Source: Ricordea florida
Taxonomy: Eukaryota > Cnidaria > Anthozoa > Corallimorpharia > Ricordeidae
Reading direction: 5' to 3'
Assembly: GCA_949710005.1 (NCBI GenBank)
Contig: OX453272.1
Coordinates: 42,977,657 to 43,041,656 of the forward strand
Length of the DNA stretch: 64,000 nt
In this document: positions 54,558 through 64,000 of the stretch, in pieces
Position numbering within the stretch: the stretch's first letter is position 1
Layout of the letters: each line of letters opens with the position of its first letter
Notes under the pieces: model-generated
Told to the model about the DNA's origin: nothing
The model's database searches: none
Seen by the model: the letters and a program-made list of their open reading frames with translations, nothing else
Position numbers and translations under genes: made by a program

Positions 54558-54680
54558 ATGGCCCGGGGGAGGGGGGTTCTGCCATATATTGGCTACATAG
54601 GTATGTGCCGATGTAAAGGGTATGGATCTCAAGCAACCTCGTTCCCAGGGTCTTTCCCCTGGCTTGGGGGTGGCACCCCC
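54558..54680. repeat. GGGTAC-family repeat end
   Basis: CCCGGGGGAGGGGGGTTCTGCCATATATTGG followed by ATAGGTATGTGCCG and AAAGGGTATGG. Same family as the copies at 50.1 kb; it ends near an A-rich run. Confidence 0.5.
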
Positions 54681-55575
54681 CCCAAAAAAAAAATAAAGAA
54701 AGAAAAAAAATTGTGATGAAGACGGAAATCGGTGGTTCTTATACTGGTTAAAATTAAACAATGTATTGTCTTGATAATGGGTACGTGCGTGCCTGGCATC
54801 GCTCAGAATGTAACCAGCGACCCTGTGCAAGGACGCGACCACGATACGGGGTTGAAAATCGGAAACCAGTATCCAAAATTAGGACTCCCTTAGGACTGTT
54901 CTTTGTGACCATATAAAATATATTGTTGTTTCGGTTGTACCCGTATAGGTTATTTAGGAAGTCGAGTTTTTTTGCTGTTGTATCTAAAACGCAACACTCA
55001 TTATTCAATCAGGCTAACCCGAAATTTAGGACTTGATTGAAAGAAAAAAAAACTGAACAAGCATAAATAATTTTTTTTGGGCGAGAAACGATTGTGGTAT
55101 AAGGTTTTGTTTTGGCTAGACTATGCCAGTGACCTCAGTTTCTGGAAAACAGCTACTTAAGATGTCTGGGGACAAATGGTTGTAGACTAAAAACAACGTC
55201 CGGGTAGACAAAACACAGTAGGATTTTGGCTTTACGATCCTTTACTGCCTCAACACCAACACTACACAGCTTTTAGCATACTGTACGTCTCAACTTTCTT
55301 CGCTGGATTACGACAACCCGCAAGAAAAACACGATGAGCGTCTCCGCACTATTAACTTGATAGATTTTCTCACGAGTACATGGCAAGAACAGAAACCTGA
55401 TATCCCCGTGGCACGTTGCTATTTGCAAGAATGGATATCGTAATCGATACGGACTACAGGAATTATAAACTTGTTGAGGAATAACCTCAACATCCCGAGG
55501 GGGTAGGCTGAAAGAACCTAGCTTGACACAATGACAAACGAATGATACAAAGTCAAAAACTTAGGGTACAATGTC

Positions 55576-55932
55576 CTAGTGTTTGTGTCCGCTTTGTCTC
55601 GCTTCTTCGAGAGGGCATAACTTTGTTATAGGACGGATAACCCTTGAATGCTTGGTCTTGACTTCTGCACTGCGCACACTTGTATCCTCACCGCGAAAGA
55701 CCTTCGTCACACGGCCCAGTAGCCAGCGGCACCTTAGCGCAGTGTTGTCCACAATGAGGACCAGGTTATTCACAGCTAAATTTCTCCTGTTCAGTAGCCA
55801 TTTATGGCGTCGCTGTAAGGTTGGCAGGTATTCTCGAATCCATCGAGACCAGACGTAGTTGGTCAGGAACTTTGCATGCCTCCACTGTTTGAGCGAGAAC
55901 AGCTCCTCACCGGAGAAGACACCTGGTGGCAC
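55576..55932 (-). pseudogene. BEL/Pao integrase C-terminal domain (DUF5641-like)
   Basis: [40 protein letters not shown] and the final Pro/Lys region are typical of the Pao integrase tail. Terminal end of the element's coding region. Confidence 0.8.
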
Positions 55933-56906
55933 TACGAAGTTTTGTCGGTGAAGAAGGAAATGGTTTGGAGTAAGCGGATCTAGGTCATTTGGATCATCAC
56001 TGGCAGGGCAGATGGGACGACTGTTTCAAAATGGAAACAACTTCAGCGAAGATTGTTCGTAAGGTTTCTAGGCCGACAAGAGCACTTTGCTTACCAAGAA
56101 TGGCATTCATCACTCGTCGCACACTTCTAATGACATGTGGCTCGCGGCAGGCGGCAGTCGGTTGAAAACGCCACTTCGGAAGTGCACATTGGTAACATTC
56201 AACTTCATGGGCATGTAGCTTTCTCTTGATTCTCTCTTTATTTAAATCTTGGACTGAACGGCAAAGTTCTTTTTCTGCACCAATGAAGTTCGTGCCGTTG
56301 TCTGACCATATTTCCTTATGGCAACCGCGAACAGAGAAGAATCGGCGCAGGGCAACGAACTGACATCTTCTATATGGACTTCTCGGCTATTGAAACATAC
56401 GAAAATGCAGCCGTTCACCTTCACAGAACTGCGAGCGCGTTTTCACGTGGAAAGGTCCAAAGAAATCAAGGCCTGTGTATGTAAACGGAGGTTTGTATGG
56501 CACTAGTCTCTCCTTGGGCAGGTCCGCAATTGCTTGCTGCATAGTAAATGCATTGCGTCTACGGCAGCTGATGCACTTGTTCACAATCTTGCGAACTAGG
56601 GATCTTCCTTCCAAGAATCCAGAAACGCTGGCCTATGACTGATAGCACATGTTCAGGCCCTGCATGGCCCAGGATGTGGTGGTGGTAGCGAACGATTGCG
56701 GCAGTCACGGGATGAGCCTTTGCAAGAACCATAGGGTGAGCAGCTTCGAAGGCAAATGGTGCGCGGTGAATTCTTCCTCCCACACGTATCAGACCGTTGA
56801 CCAAATACTCTTCATAGAAATGTTGGCGGGGAGGGCTTCTATCTTTGTCTGAAGCCATTTGTCTTCTGGTTGCTATAAGAATTCGGGCCCTGATCACCGG
56901 GGGCAT
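55933..56906 (-). pseudogene. BEL/Pao integrase, zinc and catalytic parts
   Basis: The zinc-binding HHCC is readable as HHHILGHAGPEHVL (56,690 area) plus CISCRRRNA (56,560 area). The core shows [10 protein letters not shown] and, in another frame, [14 protein letters not shown] (56,265-56,306), carrying two catalytic Asp. The expected Glu region ([12 protein letters not shown]) is altered by an indel. At least two frame changes; inactive. Confidence 0.8.
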
Positions 56907-57601
56907 TAAGCTTGGAAATACGTGGCGCAGACACCACGCGAACCATCGTCAGCCGGGTTTACCTCGCCGGGAATATGGCGCCATTGCTCTGGGGAAGTTG
57001 TTTCGTGAATCTCCGCAACTCGGTTGGATACAAAGGTGTGAAACCGCTTTGTTTGATTGGCGATATACTATAGAACCGTCTTCGAGTCAGACCACATAAA
57101 GACCTTATCTATGGGTACGTCAAGTTCACGAAGGATCATCTTGTTCAGACGCGTTGTAAGGACTGCTGCTTGCAATTCTAAGCGATGGATGGTCAGTTTT
57201 TTACTGGTGCATTGCATGACGAAGGAGCAATGTACTCGTCCTTGTTCGTCAGCTAATCGCAAGTACGAAACCGCTGCATAGCCACTTCTAGAGGCATCGG
57301 CAAAGTTGTGCAGTTATAAGGTTGTCGATACGCCCAAAGACTTGGTCTTGTAACACCTTGGAATATCAACAGTAATGACATGCGGCAACTCCTCGAGCCA
57401 CATATGCCATTGCGACAAATACGGTTCCTGGATTTCTTGATCCCACGGTAGTTTCTGTCTCCAGAGCTCTTCTAACAGGACCTTGGCTGAGAACACAAAG
57501 GCAGCAATAAATTCCAATGGGTCATACAGGGAACTTGTGATGGTGAGTAGTCCTCTCTTGGTGTGAGGCTTGCACTTCATTATGGATCTAAACTTGAAGG
57601 C
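56907..57601 (-). pseudogene. BEL/Pao RT connection and RNase H
   Basis: [18 protein letters not shown] (57,560 area) is the Pao block after the RT palm. RNase H-type residues occur in [12 protein letters not shown] and [11 protein letters not shown] (57,068-57,180). Open frames are separated by stops. Confidence 0.75.
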
Positions 57602-58585
57602 ATCTGACTGAGCATCCCAGTAAACACCTAAAGCTCACTCCAAAGGCAGCTGGTCTAGGTCCAGGTTTATTTTCGGGTTAGCTCTCCGTTCTGGTGGGAT
57701 TGATGCCAAGACTTCACGATTGTTGCTCGTAAACTTCGTGAGACTGAAGCCTCCTTCCGATAACAGCTTTGTTAAGTCTGACGTTAGGCTAAAGCTTCGT
57801 ACTTGGGACTGATTTTAACACATCGTCAACGTACGAACGAACAGTTTCAATGAAATCTGGTGTGTAAGCGGCTTTATTGTCTTCTGTAGACGTATTTAGG
57901 GCTTAGATTGCACAACAAGGTGATGACTTGGCGCCGAAAATGTGAACCAGCATGTTGTACTCTTCAGGTGGATCATTTATACTGCCGGCCCGCCACAAGA
58001 ATCTCAGAGCATCCGTGTCACCTGGTCTTACCTATCAGTGGAAAAGGCTACTTGATCCTGCCGGAACCAGAGTAACACGCCAGTCATCTCACTTGTCAGA
58101 GAGGGTCCCTGTAAGAGTATATCATTTAGGGATGTACCTTGGAATCCTGCAGCGGCATCAAACACTACTCTCACCTTCCCTGGTTTGTTTGGATTGATTA
58201 CTGGGTGGTGGGGGAGATACCAAGTAATGTTGCTGACAGTGGCAGCTTCCTCCTTGACCAGCTTTCTTGCATAGCCCTTGGCAACACATTCGTCAGTCAC
58301 AGATCTGTACTTTGTCTCCAGGTTTGGGTCGCGCTGAACACGTATCTTCAAGTGTTGGAGCCTCGCCTCAACAAGTGCGCGATTGTAAGGAAGAGCAGGG
58401 TTATCATCTTTCCATAGGAGAGCCATCTGATAATGGCAATCAACTTTGCAAATTGAGTCATCGATCTGCTTTAAAGCTCTTCGGGCTTCCACGGACATGG
58501 TCTTGGTTACACCCAGAGTGGTACCGTATGATTCGCTCTGATGAGTTAGGAAAACATCGTCTCCACTTATAAGGTTCACTTGCAC
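57602..58585 (-). pseudogene. BEL/Pao reverse transcriptase
   Basis: The fingers/palm entry reads [20 protein letters not shown] followed by [20 protein letters not shown] (58,130-58,220). The catalytic YVDD is intact at 57,822-57,833 ([13 protein letters not shown]), but in a different frame from the N-terminal part; frame breaks lie near 58,030 and 57,600-57,800. Confidence 0.82.
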
Positions 58586-58617
58586 ACCCCAGGAGGCCTG
58601 ACGAGCAGAGGAACCAC

Positions 58618-59472
58618 CTAATATGCTCCATCTGATGCATGATTTGATTCAAGCGGCTCATTAGGTTTTCCCTTCTTTACTTCAAGAGGTATGAAAGCTT
58701 CTTGGACATTAGTGCCAAGCAAAACAGAGATCTTCTTCCTCTCCACTTCTGGGAAGTAAACATGCTTCAAATGTGGCCACTGTTCCAAAGAATTTGTGAC
58801 TCTTGTATGCTTTAAGGGAATGGTAAGGTCCTTCACAGCCCACGCGGACTTGACATTGACTACATCACCACTTGTGTTATCTACTGGGGCAGTCTTACAG
58901 TTGACCTTGAGGCCTTCTTCCTTTAAATCGGAGCTGTTCACTGTAGTAAGTGAACGTTTGCTTGTCGATCCCTTTATGTTCAGCAACTTCACAGGAGAAG
59001 GGTCTATCATTGTTATATCGGAGCCTGAATCAACTGGATTACCGGCCTCACTCATCACTCTAATCGGGACCACTTGAAGTAGTACCTCGCAGGAATTAAG
59101 TGCTCCTTCAGCCGAACATGTCGAAGTGGTACCCTGATCAGGTACAAAGTCCTGTTTGATGATATCCTCATTCTGGTTCACCTCTACTTGTCTTGCTTCG
59201 CCTTCTGGCCCAGTAAAGTGTAACAGGGTTTGATGTGTTTTTCCACAGCCTTGAACCTTGCACCTGGTTGAGGATTTACCCTTCTCTGAATTATGGCAGG
59301 TGGAATTGATGCAATTGAAGAAAATCTGCTTCTGCTTTACGAAATTGCTTCTCTCTTGGGGAAATTTTGACTTGAATACGTCACAACGGTACAGGCGGTG
59401 TGGCTGATAGCACATTGGGCAGCAATCTTGCTTCACTGTCGTAATGGCACAGGCAGACACCCTTGAGGTCAC
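58618..59472 (-). pseudogene. BEL/Pao Cys-rich nucleocapsid and aspartic protease
   Basis: The N terminus has a zinc-knuckle-like array ([46 protein letters not shown]). About residue 145 is the protease active-site motif [11 protein letters not shown] Pao peptidase-type region follows to residue 275. It overlaps the Gag frame by four bases at a GTGA, most likely an indel in a formerly single gag-pol frame. Confidence 0.8.
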
Positions 59473-60347
59473 TCCTCTACTTCTAGGTTTGGACCTGGAG
59501 GGTCACATCCACCACTGAAGAAGGGATGATTAGAAACATATGTTCTTTCCTTACGAAAGTCTACAACAACCTTAAAACTTGGCATCACTTGCCACTTGCG
59601 ATCTAAACCATTCAAACGCTCCACAAATTTGGCTTGCATCCACTTAGGCAGCCGAGTAATAACTTTCTCCAAGTTATCGGAATTCATCTCACTCGGGTAT
59701 CTCATGGACTCTAGGGTATCATACGTAATCCTTGCTGTATCAGCGTAGAGCAGTAAGTCCACTTTATTAGTTACCTGAATACCAGGTTCCTTTGTCAAGG
59801 ATTCTACACAAGCTCTCACAACTTGAAAGGATTGGCCATATCGCTCCTCCAGGGTCTTCAGCGTCCTTGTTAGCCCATTTGGTAGTGGCTCGTATCTCTG
59901 TGCTGCAGTTACTGCAGGACCTTCTAAAAACTGTAAAAGATGGGCCATTGTAACAGAATTATCAAGTGGTCTTGTCTCAACCATATGCCTGAATCTCTGA
60001 CGGAAGGCTGGGGATTTTTCGGGGGATCCATCAAACCTTTGGACTTGCACGTGAGGAAGGTCATAAGAGGCACTCATCATCTCCATTGAAGGCATGATAG
60101 CAATAAAGCTTTCGTTCACAACTGAACCAGTCGTACTGGGCTGTGGTACACAGTAGGTACTCACAAGTGGGTATGGCGTACTTGTTTCTACTGGGGAGGC
60201 TTGAGGTAACTGCTGGGAGTTTCCTTGACCTTGCACCTGACCCCTTTCAGTTCGAGTCTTCACATCTTCAGACTTGGTCGGGAATTTCGCACTTGCTTGC
60301 AGCTCATTGCATGGTTTGGGAATTGATGGATGAGGGCTGTCCACCAT
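59469..60347 (-). pseudogene. BEL/Pao Gag
   Basis: 292-codon frame with a Gln/Pro/Ser-rich N terminus, then VQRFDGSPEKSPAFRQRFRH and LKTLEERYGQSFQVVRA, the DUF1759-type Gag core of BEL/Pao elements. Open across its length, but cut off from pol by the frame change at 59,470. Confidence 0.8.
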
Positions 60348-60430
60348 AGGTGTGGATGTGTGAGGAGGATGTGTTTTGGAAGCTAGGCAATGCGTATCAC
60401 CAGTAAAGTTTGCCGTTATCAGGGTTGCAG

Positions 60431-60656
60431 TCTCAATCTCAATCTCAATCTCAAATCTTTATTTTAACACGGTAAAAATTCATCAGGCTTTTTTGTTACA
60501 AATAAAATATAAACTACATAACAATATTTTACAATAGTAAATACATATCTAAAAAGTCTCTTAAAAATACTACTAAAAATTACACTAAGCAAATAAATCT
60601 TTCTTCAACTTGCATTTGCTAACTTTATTATTGCTTTTTCTTTCCGACTAGTTGGG
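60431..60656 (-). mobile_element. LINE 3' end with TTGAGA tail
   Basis: On the minus strand an AT-rich UTR ends GTGTTAAAATAAAGATTTGAGA, followed by about three TTGAGA repeats (60,431-60,455). The AATAAA then short tandem tail is typical for LINE 3' ends. No coding part remains. Confidence 0.55.
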
Positions 60657-61053
60657 TGATACTAAAACAATTAGACCCTTCGCCCTCAAGGGCTAGGGGT
60701 CTAATTGTTAATTAGTATAAATCTACTAGCGGTCCATCACAAATGCCGCGCTCTGATTGGCTACGCTATCCACTATCTATTCTGTGATAGATAGTGAGTT
60801 AGCGTAGCAGTGTGCTCTTGCTAACAAGATGGCGGCCGCTTCGCACGTTTTCGAAGTGTCCGTGAAGAAGATTTAGACAGCTTAATGGTCGAGGCTGTTC
60901 AAGAAAAGACAAAGTTTTGAACGACTAGTGTATTTATACTAAAAAAATTAGATTATTTGCTCTCGATTTCTATGCGTGATAGTTTACTCGGGCTGCGCCC
61001 TCGTCACCTATCACGCGATAGAAATCTCGAGCTCACAATCAAATTGTTTAGTA
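60657..61053. mobile_element. MITE with inner hairpins, about 400 bp
   Basis: Ends ATACTAAAACAATTAGAC and CAAATTGTTTAGTAG are inverted. Each end also forms its own hairpin: ACAATTAGACCC...GGGTCTAATTGT (60,670-60,711), and CTCGATTTCTAT...ATAGAAATCTCGAG (60,961-61,032). Non-coding. Confidence 0.7.
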
Positions 61054-61530
61054 GAACATATCCTCATAATTCTTAAGTAACTGGCGCTGAGTATTGCCAC
61101 GCACTTATTGGGGTAGTAGCCACCAGATTTTGAAATGACTTGCTCATAGCTTGCGGAAGATAAATAAACGAGCAAAATAAAAGCTCAGCCAAAGATTACG
61201 AAAATACCTCTTTTTACTTCCCAAGTGAATTACAGCGGCAGATTCAGCGAATGCAGAAACTGCAAACGAGCCTCACCGCGAGGACAAAGCACTGCCACAT
61301 CGCTGAGGTTAAATTTTGATGAGAGCTCAGTTCACTTGGAGATATCGACGATCACACTTAACTTGACGAAAACCAGGAATACAACATTAATGTCAACAGG
61401 TAGATGTTACTTCCAGTGGCATCGTCTGCTATGCGATACTTGTACGACAAATTAAAGGGGTCAGTTTCCTTGAATGATACTGATAGTAGAATTTACGTCG
61501 TAAATCTTCTGAAGTGGGTGAAGGAGAGCT

Positions 61531-61779
61531 CTATGTACAACTGTACAACTTTACAAACGACCTGGTATTTACAATGTTTACAAGAGGCGTTAGAGAGGAG
61601 TATACGGACGGAAGCCAGTCTGTCCAGTCACCACTCTTCTGATTTTGTAACTGAACAAGATACCCCTGACGGGAGTTGTGCGCTGTTATCGTACCAGTTA
61701 ACCATCCTAAATAACACAGTTGTCCGTCTTCATTCTTTTTTTTGTATTCCACCTCCACTTTTTTCCATCTTTCAATCAT
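61531..61779 (-). pseudogene. Possible small beta-barrel gene fragment
   Basis: 82-codon frame with WKKVEVEYKKKNEDGQLCYL, GTITAHNSRQGYLVQLQN and DWTDWLPSVYSS, which reads like a Tudor/SH3-type barrel as found in some transposon proteins. No neighbours support it; it could be chance. Confidence 0.25.
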
Positions 61780-62460
61780 TTTCCTCTTTGTCTTGCTCTT
61801 TTGGCAGCTCAGATGTCTTAAGCATTGTCCTGTGGGTGGTTCGTATCATTGCCTCTCTTAGCCCCAATTGATAAAACCACGTGTTTCCTAATTTTTGTTT
61901 CCTTCTTCACAGCAATTTACAGTGTGACTGTTCGAACCAAGACCACCGATATAAATTTTCGTACAAATTTTGAATGCCTGTTTTTGAAGAAGAATCATCT
62001 ATGTAGGTAGAAACTCGCCACAAAAGTGCTGTTTAGCGTCAATATTGATATGTTTTGTTCAGTTTTGTACAAAGCAAATCCTATACATTTCAAGCAAAAT
62101 ATAAAACATTTGTAGATATTCTGTTGTTTAGATACTCAATTGTGATTGGATAATTTGTATGAAACATTGTTAGGGTGGTCTTGGTTCCCTATTTCCTAAA
62201 AATACAATTCGAAAATATCGCCTGTCCCCTTAAAATAAATGCTTCTGTTCCATCGATTCCTTGTTTGCTAAAACCTCGGGGGGGGGGGGGGCATCAATCA
62301 ATCCTTATGGTTTTTTGTTTGCTATATTCGGCAAACACTGATTAATTGAGGAGGGTAGTGAGGCGAATTCAGAATAGGAAAACAGCAAATTCTGAAGCTA
62401 TTTTAGATATATGTGTATAATTAAAAACTTGCTCTGTTCTCTATTTATTTTCTGTACAGG

Positions 62461-63089
62461 ATGCAATACTTACCCCTAAAGGTAAGGAGAGAAGAGGTGT
62501 GGACTTTTTTCTCACAAATGTGTTGGATGAGGTCCTTCCGCAAAACATTGGCCGGGTTATCTCAATTGACATCGACTTTTTCTTCCAAAGCGACATTAAG
62601 CAACTCTTCGGCCTCTTCCAGAATTTCAAACCTTCCACAATTTTCGGTTTGGCGAAAGAACAGAATTTGTTTTGCAGGCGAGAATTTCCGCAGTACCGAG
62701 CTCAGCACTCAAAGACAAAGCTTGGTAACCCACCTCCAGATGGCGAACCAGGCCTCAACGGTGGCCTTATAATGGTGGATCTCAATAATATGCGAAACTC
62801 AGTCCTTTATAAACAACTTTTGGGTGACAATGCTATGAAGACATATGCCGACAAGTACATGCACAAAGGAGAATACTCACAGATCTCTTTTATTTTACTG
62901 TACATGGAACACCCAGAACTCTTCTATGTTGTCCCATGTTCGTGGAATCGTCAGTTAGCTGCTCACAGTAGATCACAGACTACTAAAGAACCGGGATTTG
63001 ACGAGTTGTATCCTCTGTTCCACAAATGTGAAGGACCCATACACGCTTTTCATGGAAATGGAAATACGAAAATGCCCAACGAAATTTAG
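62461..63089 (+). CDS. XXYLT1-like: XXYLT1-like xylosyltransferase, catalytic exon
   Basis: Follows an acceptor (TTCTGTACAG, 62,451-62,460). The coding frame needs one base from the preceding exon (phase 1). It encodes the GT8 catalytic half: FFLTNVLDEVLPQNIGRVIS leading to the metal-binding DxD in SIDIDFFF, PPDGEPGLNGGLIMVDL (the G-x-N-G-G acceptor loop), ADKYMHKGEY, MEHPELFYVVPCSWNRQL, and the closing HGNGNTKMPN with the conserved His. It stops at 63,089, where family members normally end. No broken residues. Together with the exon at 52,335 this covers essentially the whole enzyme. Confidence 0.85.
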
Positions 63090-63614
63090 GCTCAAAGAAG
63101 ACGGCGAAAAGAAATAAAAAGAAACACTCAACCACTCAACCATCTGTTCCTTTTATTTTCTCCTAGACTCATCATCGTGCACAGCAAGCCCTACCGTACC
63201 CAGAGTAGGACGATTCGTACCATCCATGGTCGTTTCTCTTGTTGGGTCGTACCCATTTCTTTGAGAAGACATTTACGAGAGTTAGAGAGAACAAGAAATT
63301 CGCATGCTTACAATAAAGTGGCCCATAAAATTTGCCAATTTTACTTTTCTCGCATGTACATTCTTTAATCAAGAACCCCCACAACTTCATAATACCACCT
63401 CAACCAAGGCTTAGTGCGAAATTTAAATGTAGATATGAGACCTCAAAAAGCACATTCAGTATAATCCTTTTTAAATACAATTTGATCATTGCATGCTCTG
63501 AAAGAAATAGAGAAAGTTGTCGGAGAAAATGCTTTTTAATAAGAGGAAAAGAAACGCGGGTTAAAATTTAACCCTGGCTTAGCGCAAATTGGAAACAATC
63601 GCAAACAACTGGCC
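63090..63614. other. 3' flank of XXYLT1-like gene
   Basis: GAAATAAAAAG at about 63,110 could serve as polyadenylation signal 20 bp after the stop. No gene seen before the satellite. Confidence 0.4.
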
Positions 63615-64000
63615 CCTGACCAATAAATGATGGAGTGACAATTGGAAGAGGTTTAATACCCCAATGTATGTTTTTCCAAGTATAGGAAAAGTTGCTGGTA
63701 TTATTATTTATTTATGCAATTTTATGGTACTTTAATGGACTAGCACCCTTAATCTGTATCACCTGACCAATAAATGATGGAGTGACAATTGGAAGAGGTT
63801 TAATACCCCAATGTATGTTTTTCCAAGTATAGGAAAAGTTGCTGGTATTATTATTTATTTATGCAATTTTATGGTACTTTAATGGACTAGCACCCTTAAT
63901 CTGTATCACCTGACCAATAAATGATGGAGTGACAATTGGAAGAGGTTTAATACCCCAATGTATGTTTTTCCAAGTATAGGAAAAGTTGCTGGTATTATTA
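63615..64000. repeat. Satellite/tandem repeat, 147-bp period, open at window end
   Basis: Units start CCTGACCAATAAATGATGG at 63,615, 63,762 and 63,909, so the period is exactly 147 bp. Units one and two appear identical; the third runs off the window after 92 bases. The array length beyond 64,000 is unknown. Confidence 0.95.

Larger units (their letters stand above)
52809..55575. other. XXYLT1-like intron, repeat-filled part
   Basis: Holds a GGGTAC-family MITE (53,563-54,052), a LINE RT fragment (54,200-54,556), another GGGTAC-type end (54,558-54,680) and homopolymer C and A runs. 55,200-55,440 has a short open stretch with no recognised family. Confidence 0.5.
55576..60347 (-). mobile_element. 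BEL/Pao LTR retrotransposon, decayed, LTRs not found
   Basis: On the minus strand and in correct order: Gag, Cys-rich/protease, reverse transcriptase with YVDD, RNase H, integrase zinc and core, and the DUF5641-type C terminus. The coding length (about 4.8 kb) is nearly full. At least five frame breaks split it. I compared the flanks (55.0-55.55 kb with 60.35-61.2 kb) by eye and saw no direct repeat, so the LTRs are lost or too diverged. Confidence 0.9.

Noticed and set aside
61404-61871. 155-aa plus-strand ORF
   Set aside because: Composition rich in Ser, Leu and Phe with no motif; the opposite strand holds a slightly better but still weak candidate.

Overview
The window joins two kinds of DNA. 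Bases 1 to about 14,960 are the right-hand part of an AT-rich Polinton/Maverick, a large virus-like DNA transposon. The remaining 49 kb is intron-rich, repeat-laden animal DNA. A nuclear receptor, a GT8 xylosyltransferase, a small Cys-Pro-rich gene and mixed BEL/Pao, hAT, LINE and foldback debris all point to a metazoan. The combination of small Maverick membrane proteins and repeat families most resembles anthozoan cnidarians (coral or sea anemone); that placement is inference from remembered families, not a search.

Maverick (1-14,960). Fourteen ORFs lie almost end to end. On the minus strand are a double jelly-roll major capsid protein, a packaging ATPase, a probable penton-like protein and seven small or membrane-associated proteins. 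A DDE integrase reads on the plus strand, divergent from the capsid gene. A 1,425-aa protein-primed family B DNA polymerase reads on the minus strand and overlaps the integrase tail to tail. Two plus-strand ORFs at the left edge encode an 18-residue Cys/His repeat protein (cut by the window edge) and an unknown 174-aa protein. Nothing in this part is visibly broken. A TTTAAA-centred motif sits 24-30 bases upstream of nine starts and about 42 upstream of the polymerase; short GC-rich hairpins lie at gene ends. The right end carries a 242-bp tandem duplication with one very G-rich strand. The left end and any adenain-like protease are outside the window or absent.

Host DNA (14,960-64,000). A four-exon NR2E (PNR/TLX-type) nuclear receptor gene spans 22,363-34,145 with every intron in matching phase and a TATA-type promoter. 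A minus-strand gene at 38,339-40,244 appears to encode two tandem Cys-Pro-rich modules, one per exon. An XXYLT1-like xylosyltransferase starts at 52,335 and ends at 63,089; its roughly 9.7-kb intron region is filled by repeats, including a decayed minus-strand BEL/Pao retrotransposon (55,576-60,347).

Other host features are a broken hAT transposase (45,849-47,462), LINE fragments, a tRNA-like SINE piece, several palindromic MITE/foldback elements, a TIR-bounded element with an unknown broken ORF (48,321-49,572), a widely seen ACCTCCGCC repeat (36,385-36,613), and the start of a 147-bp satellite at 63,615 that runs off the window.
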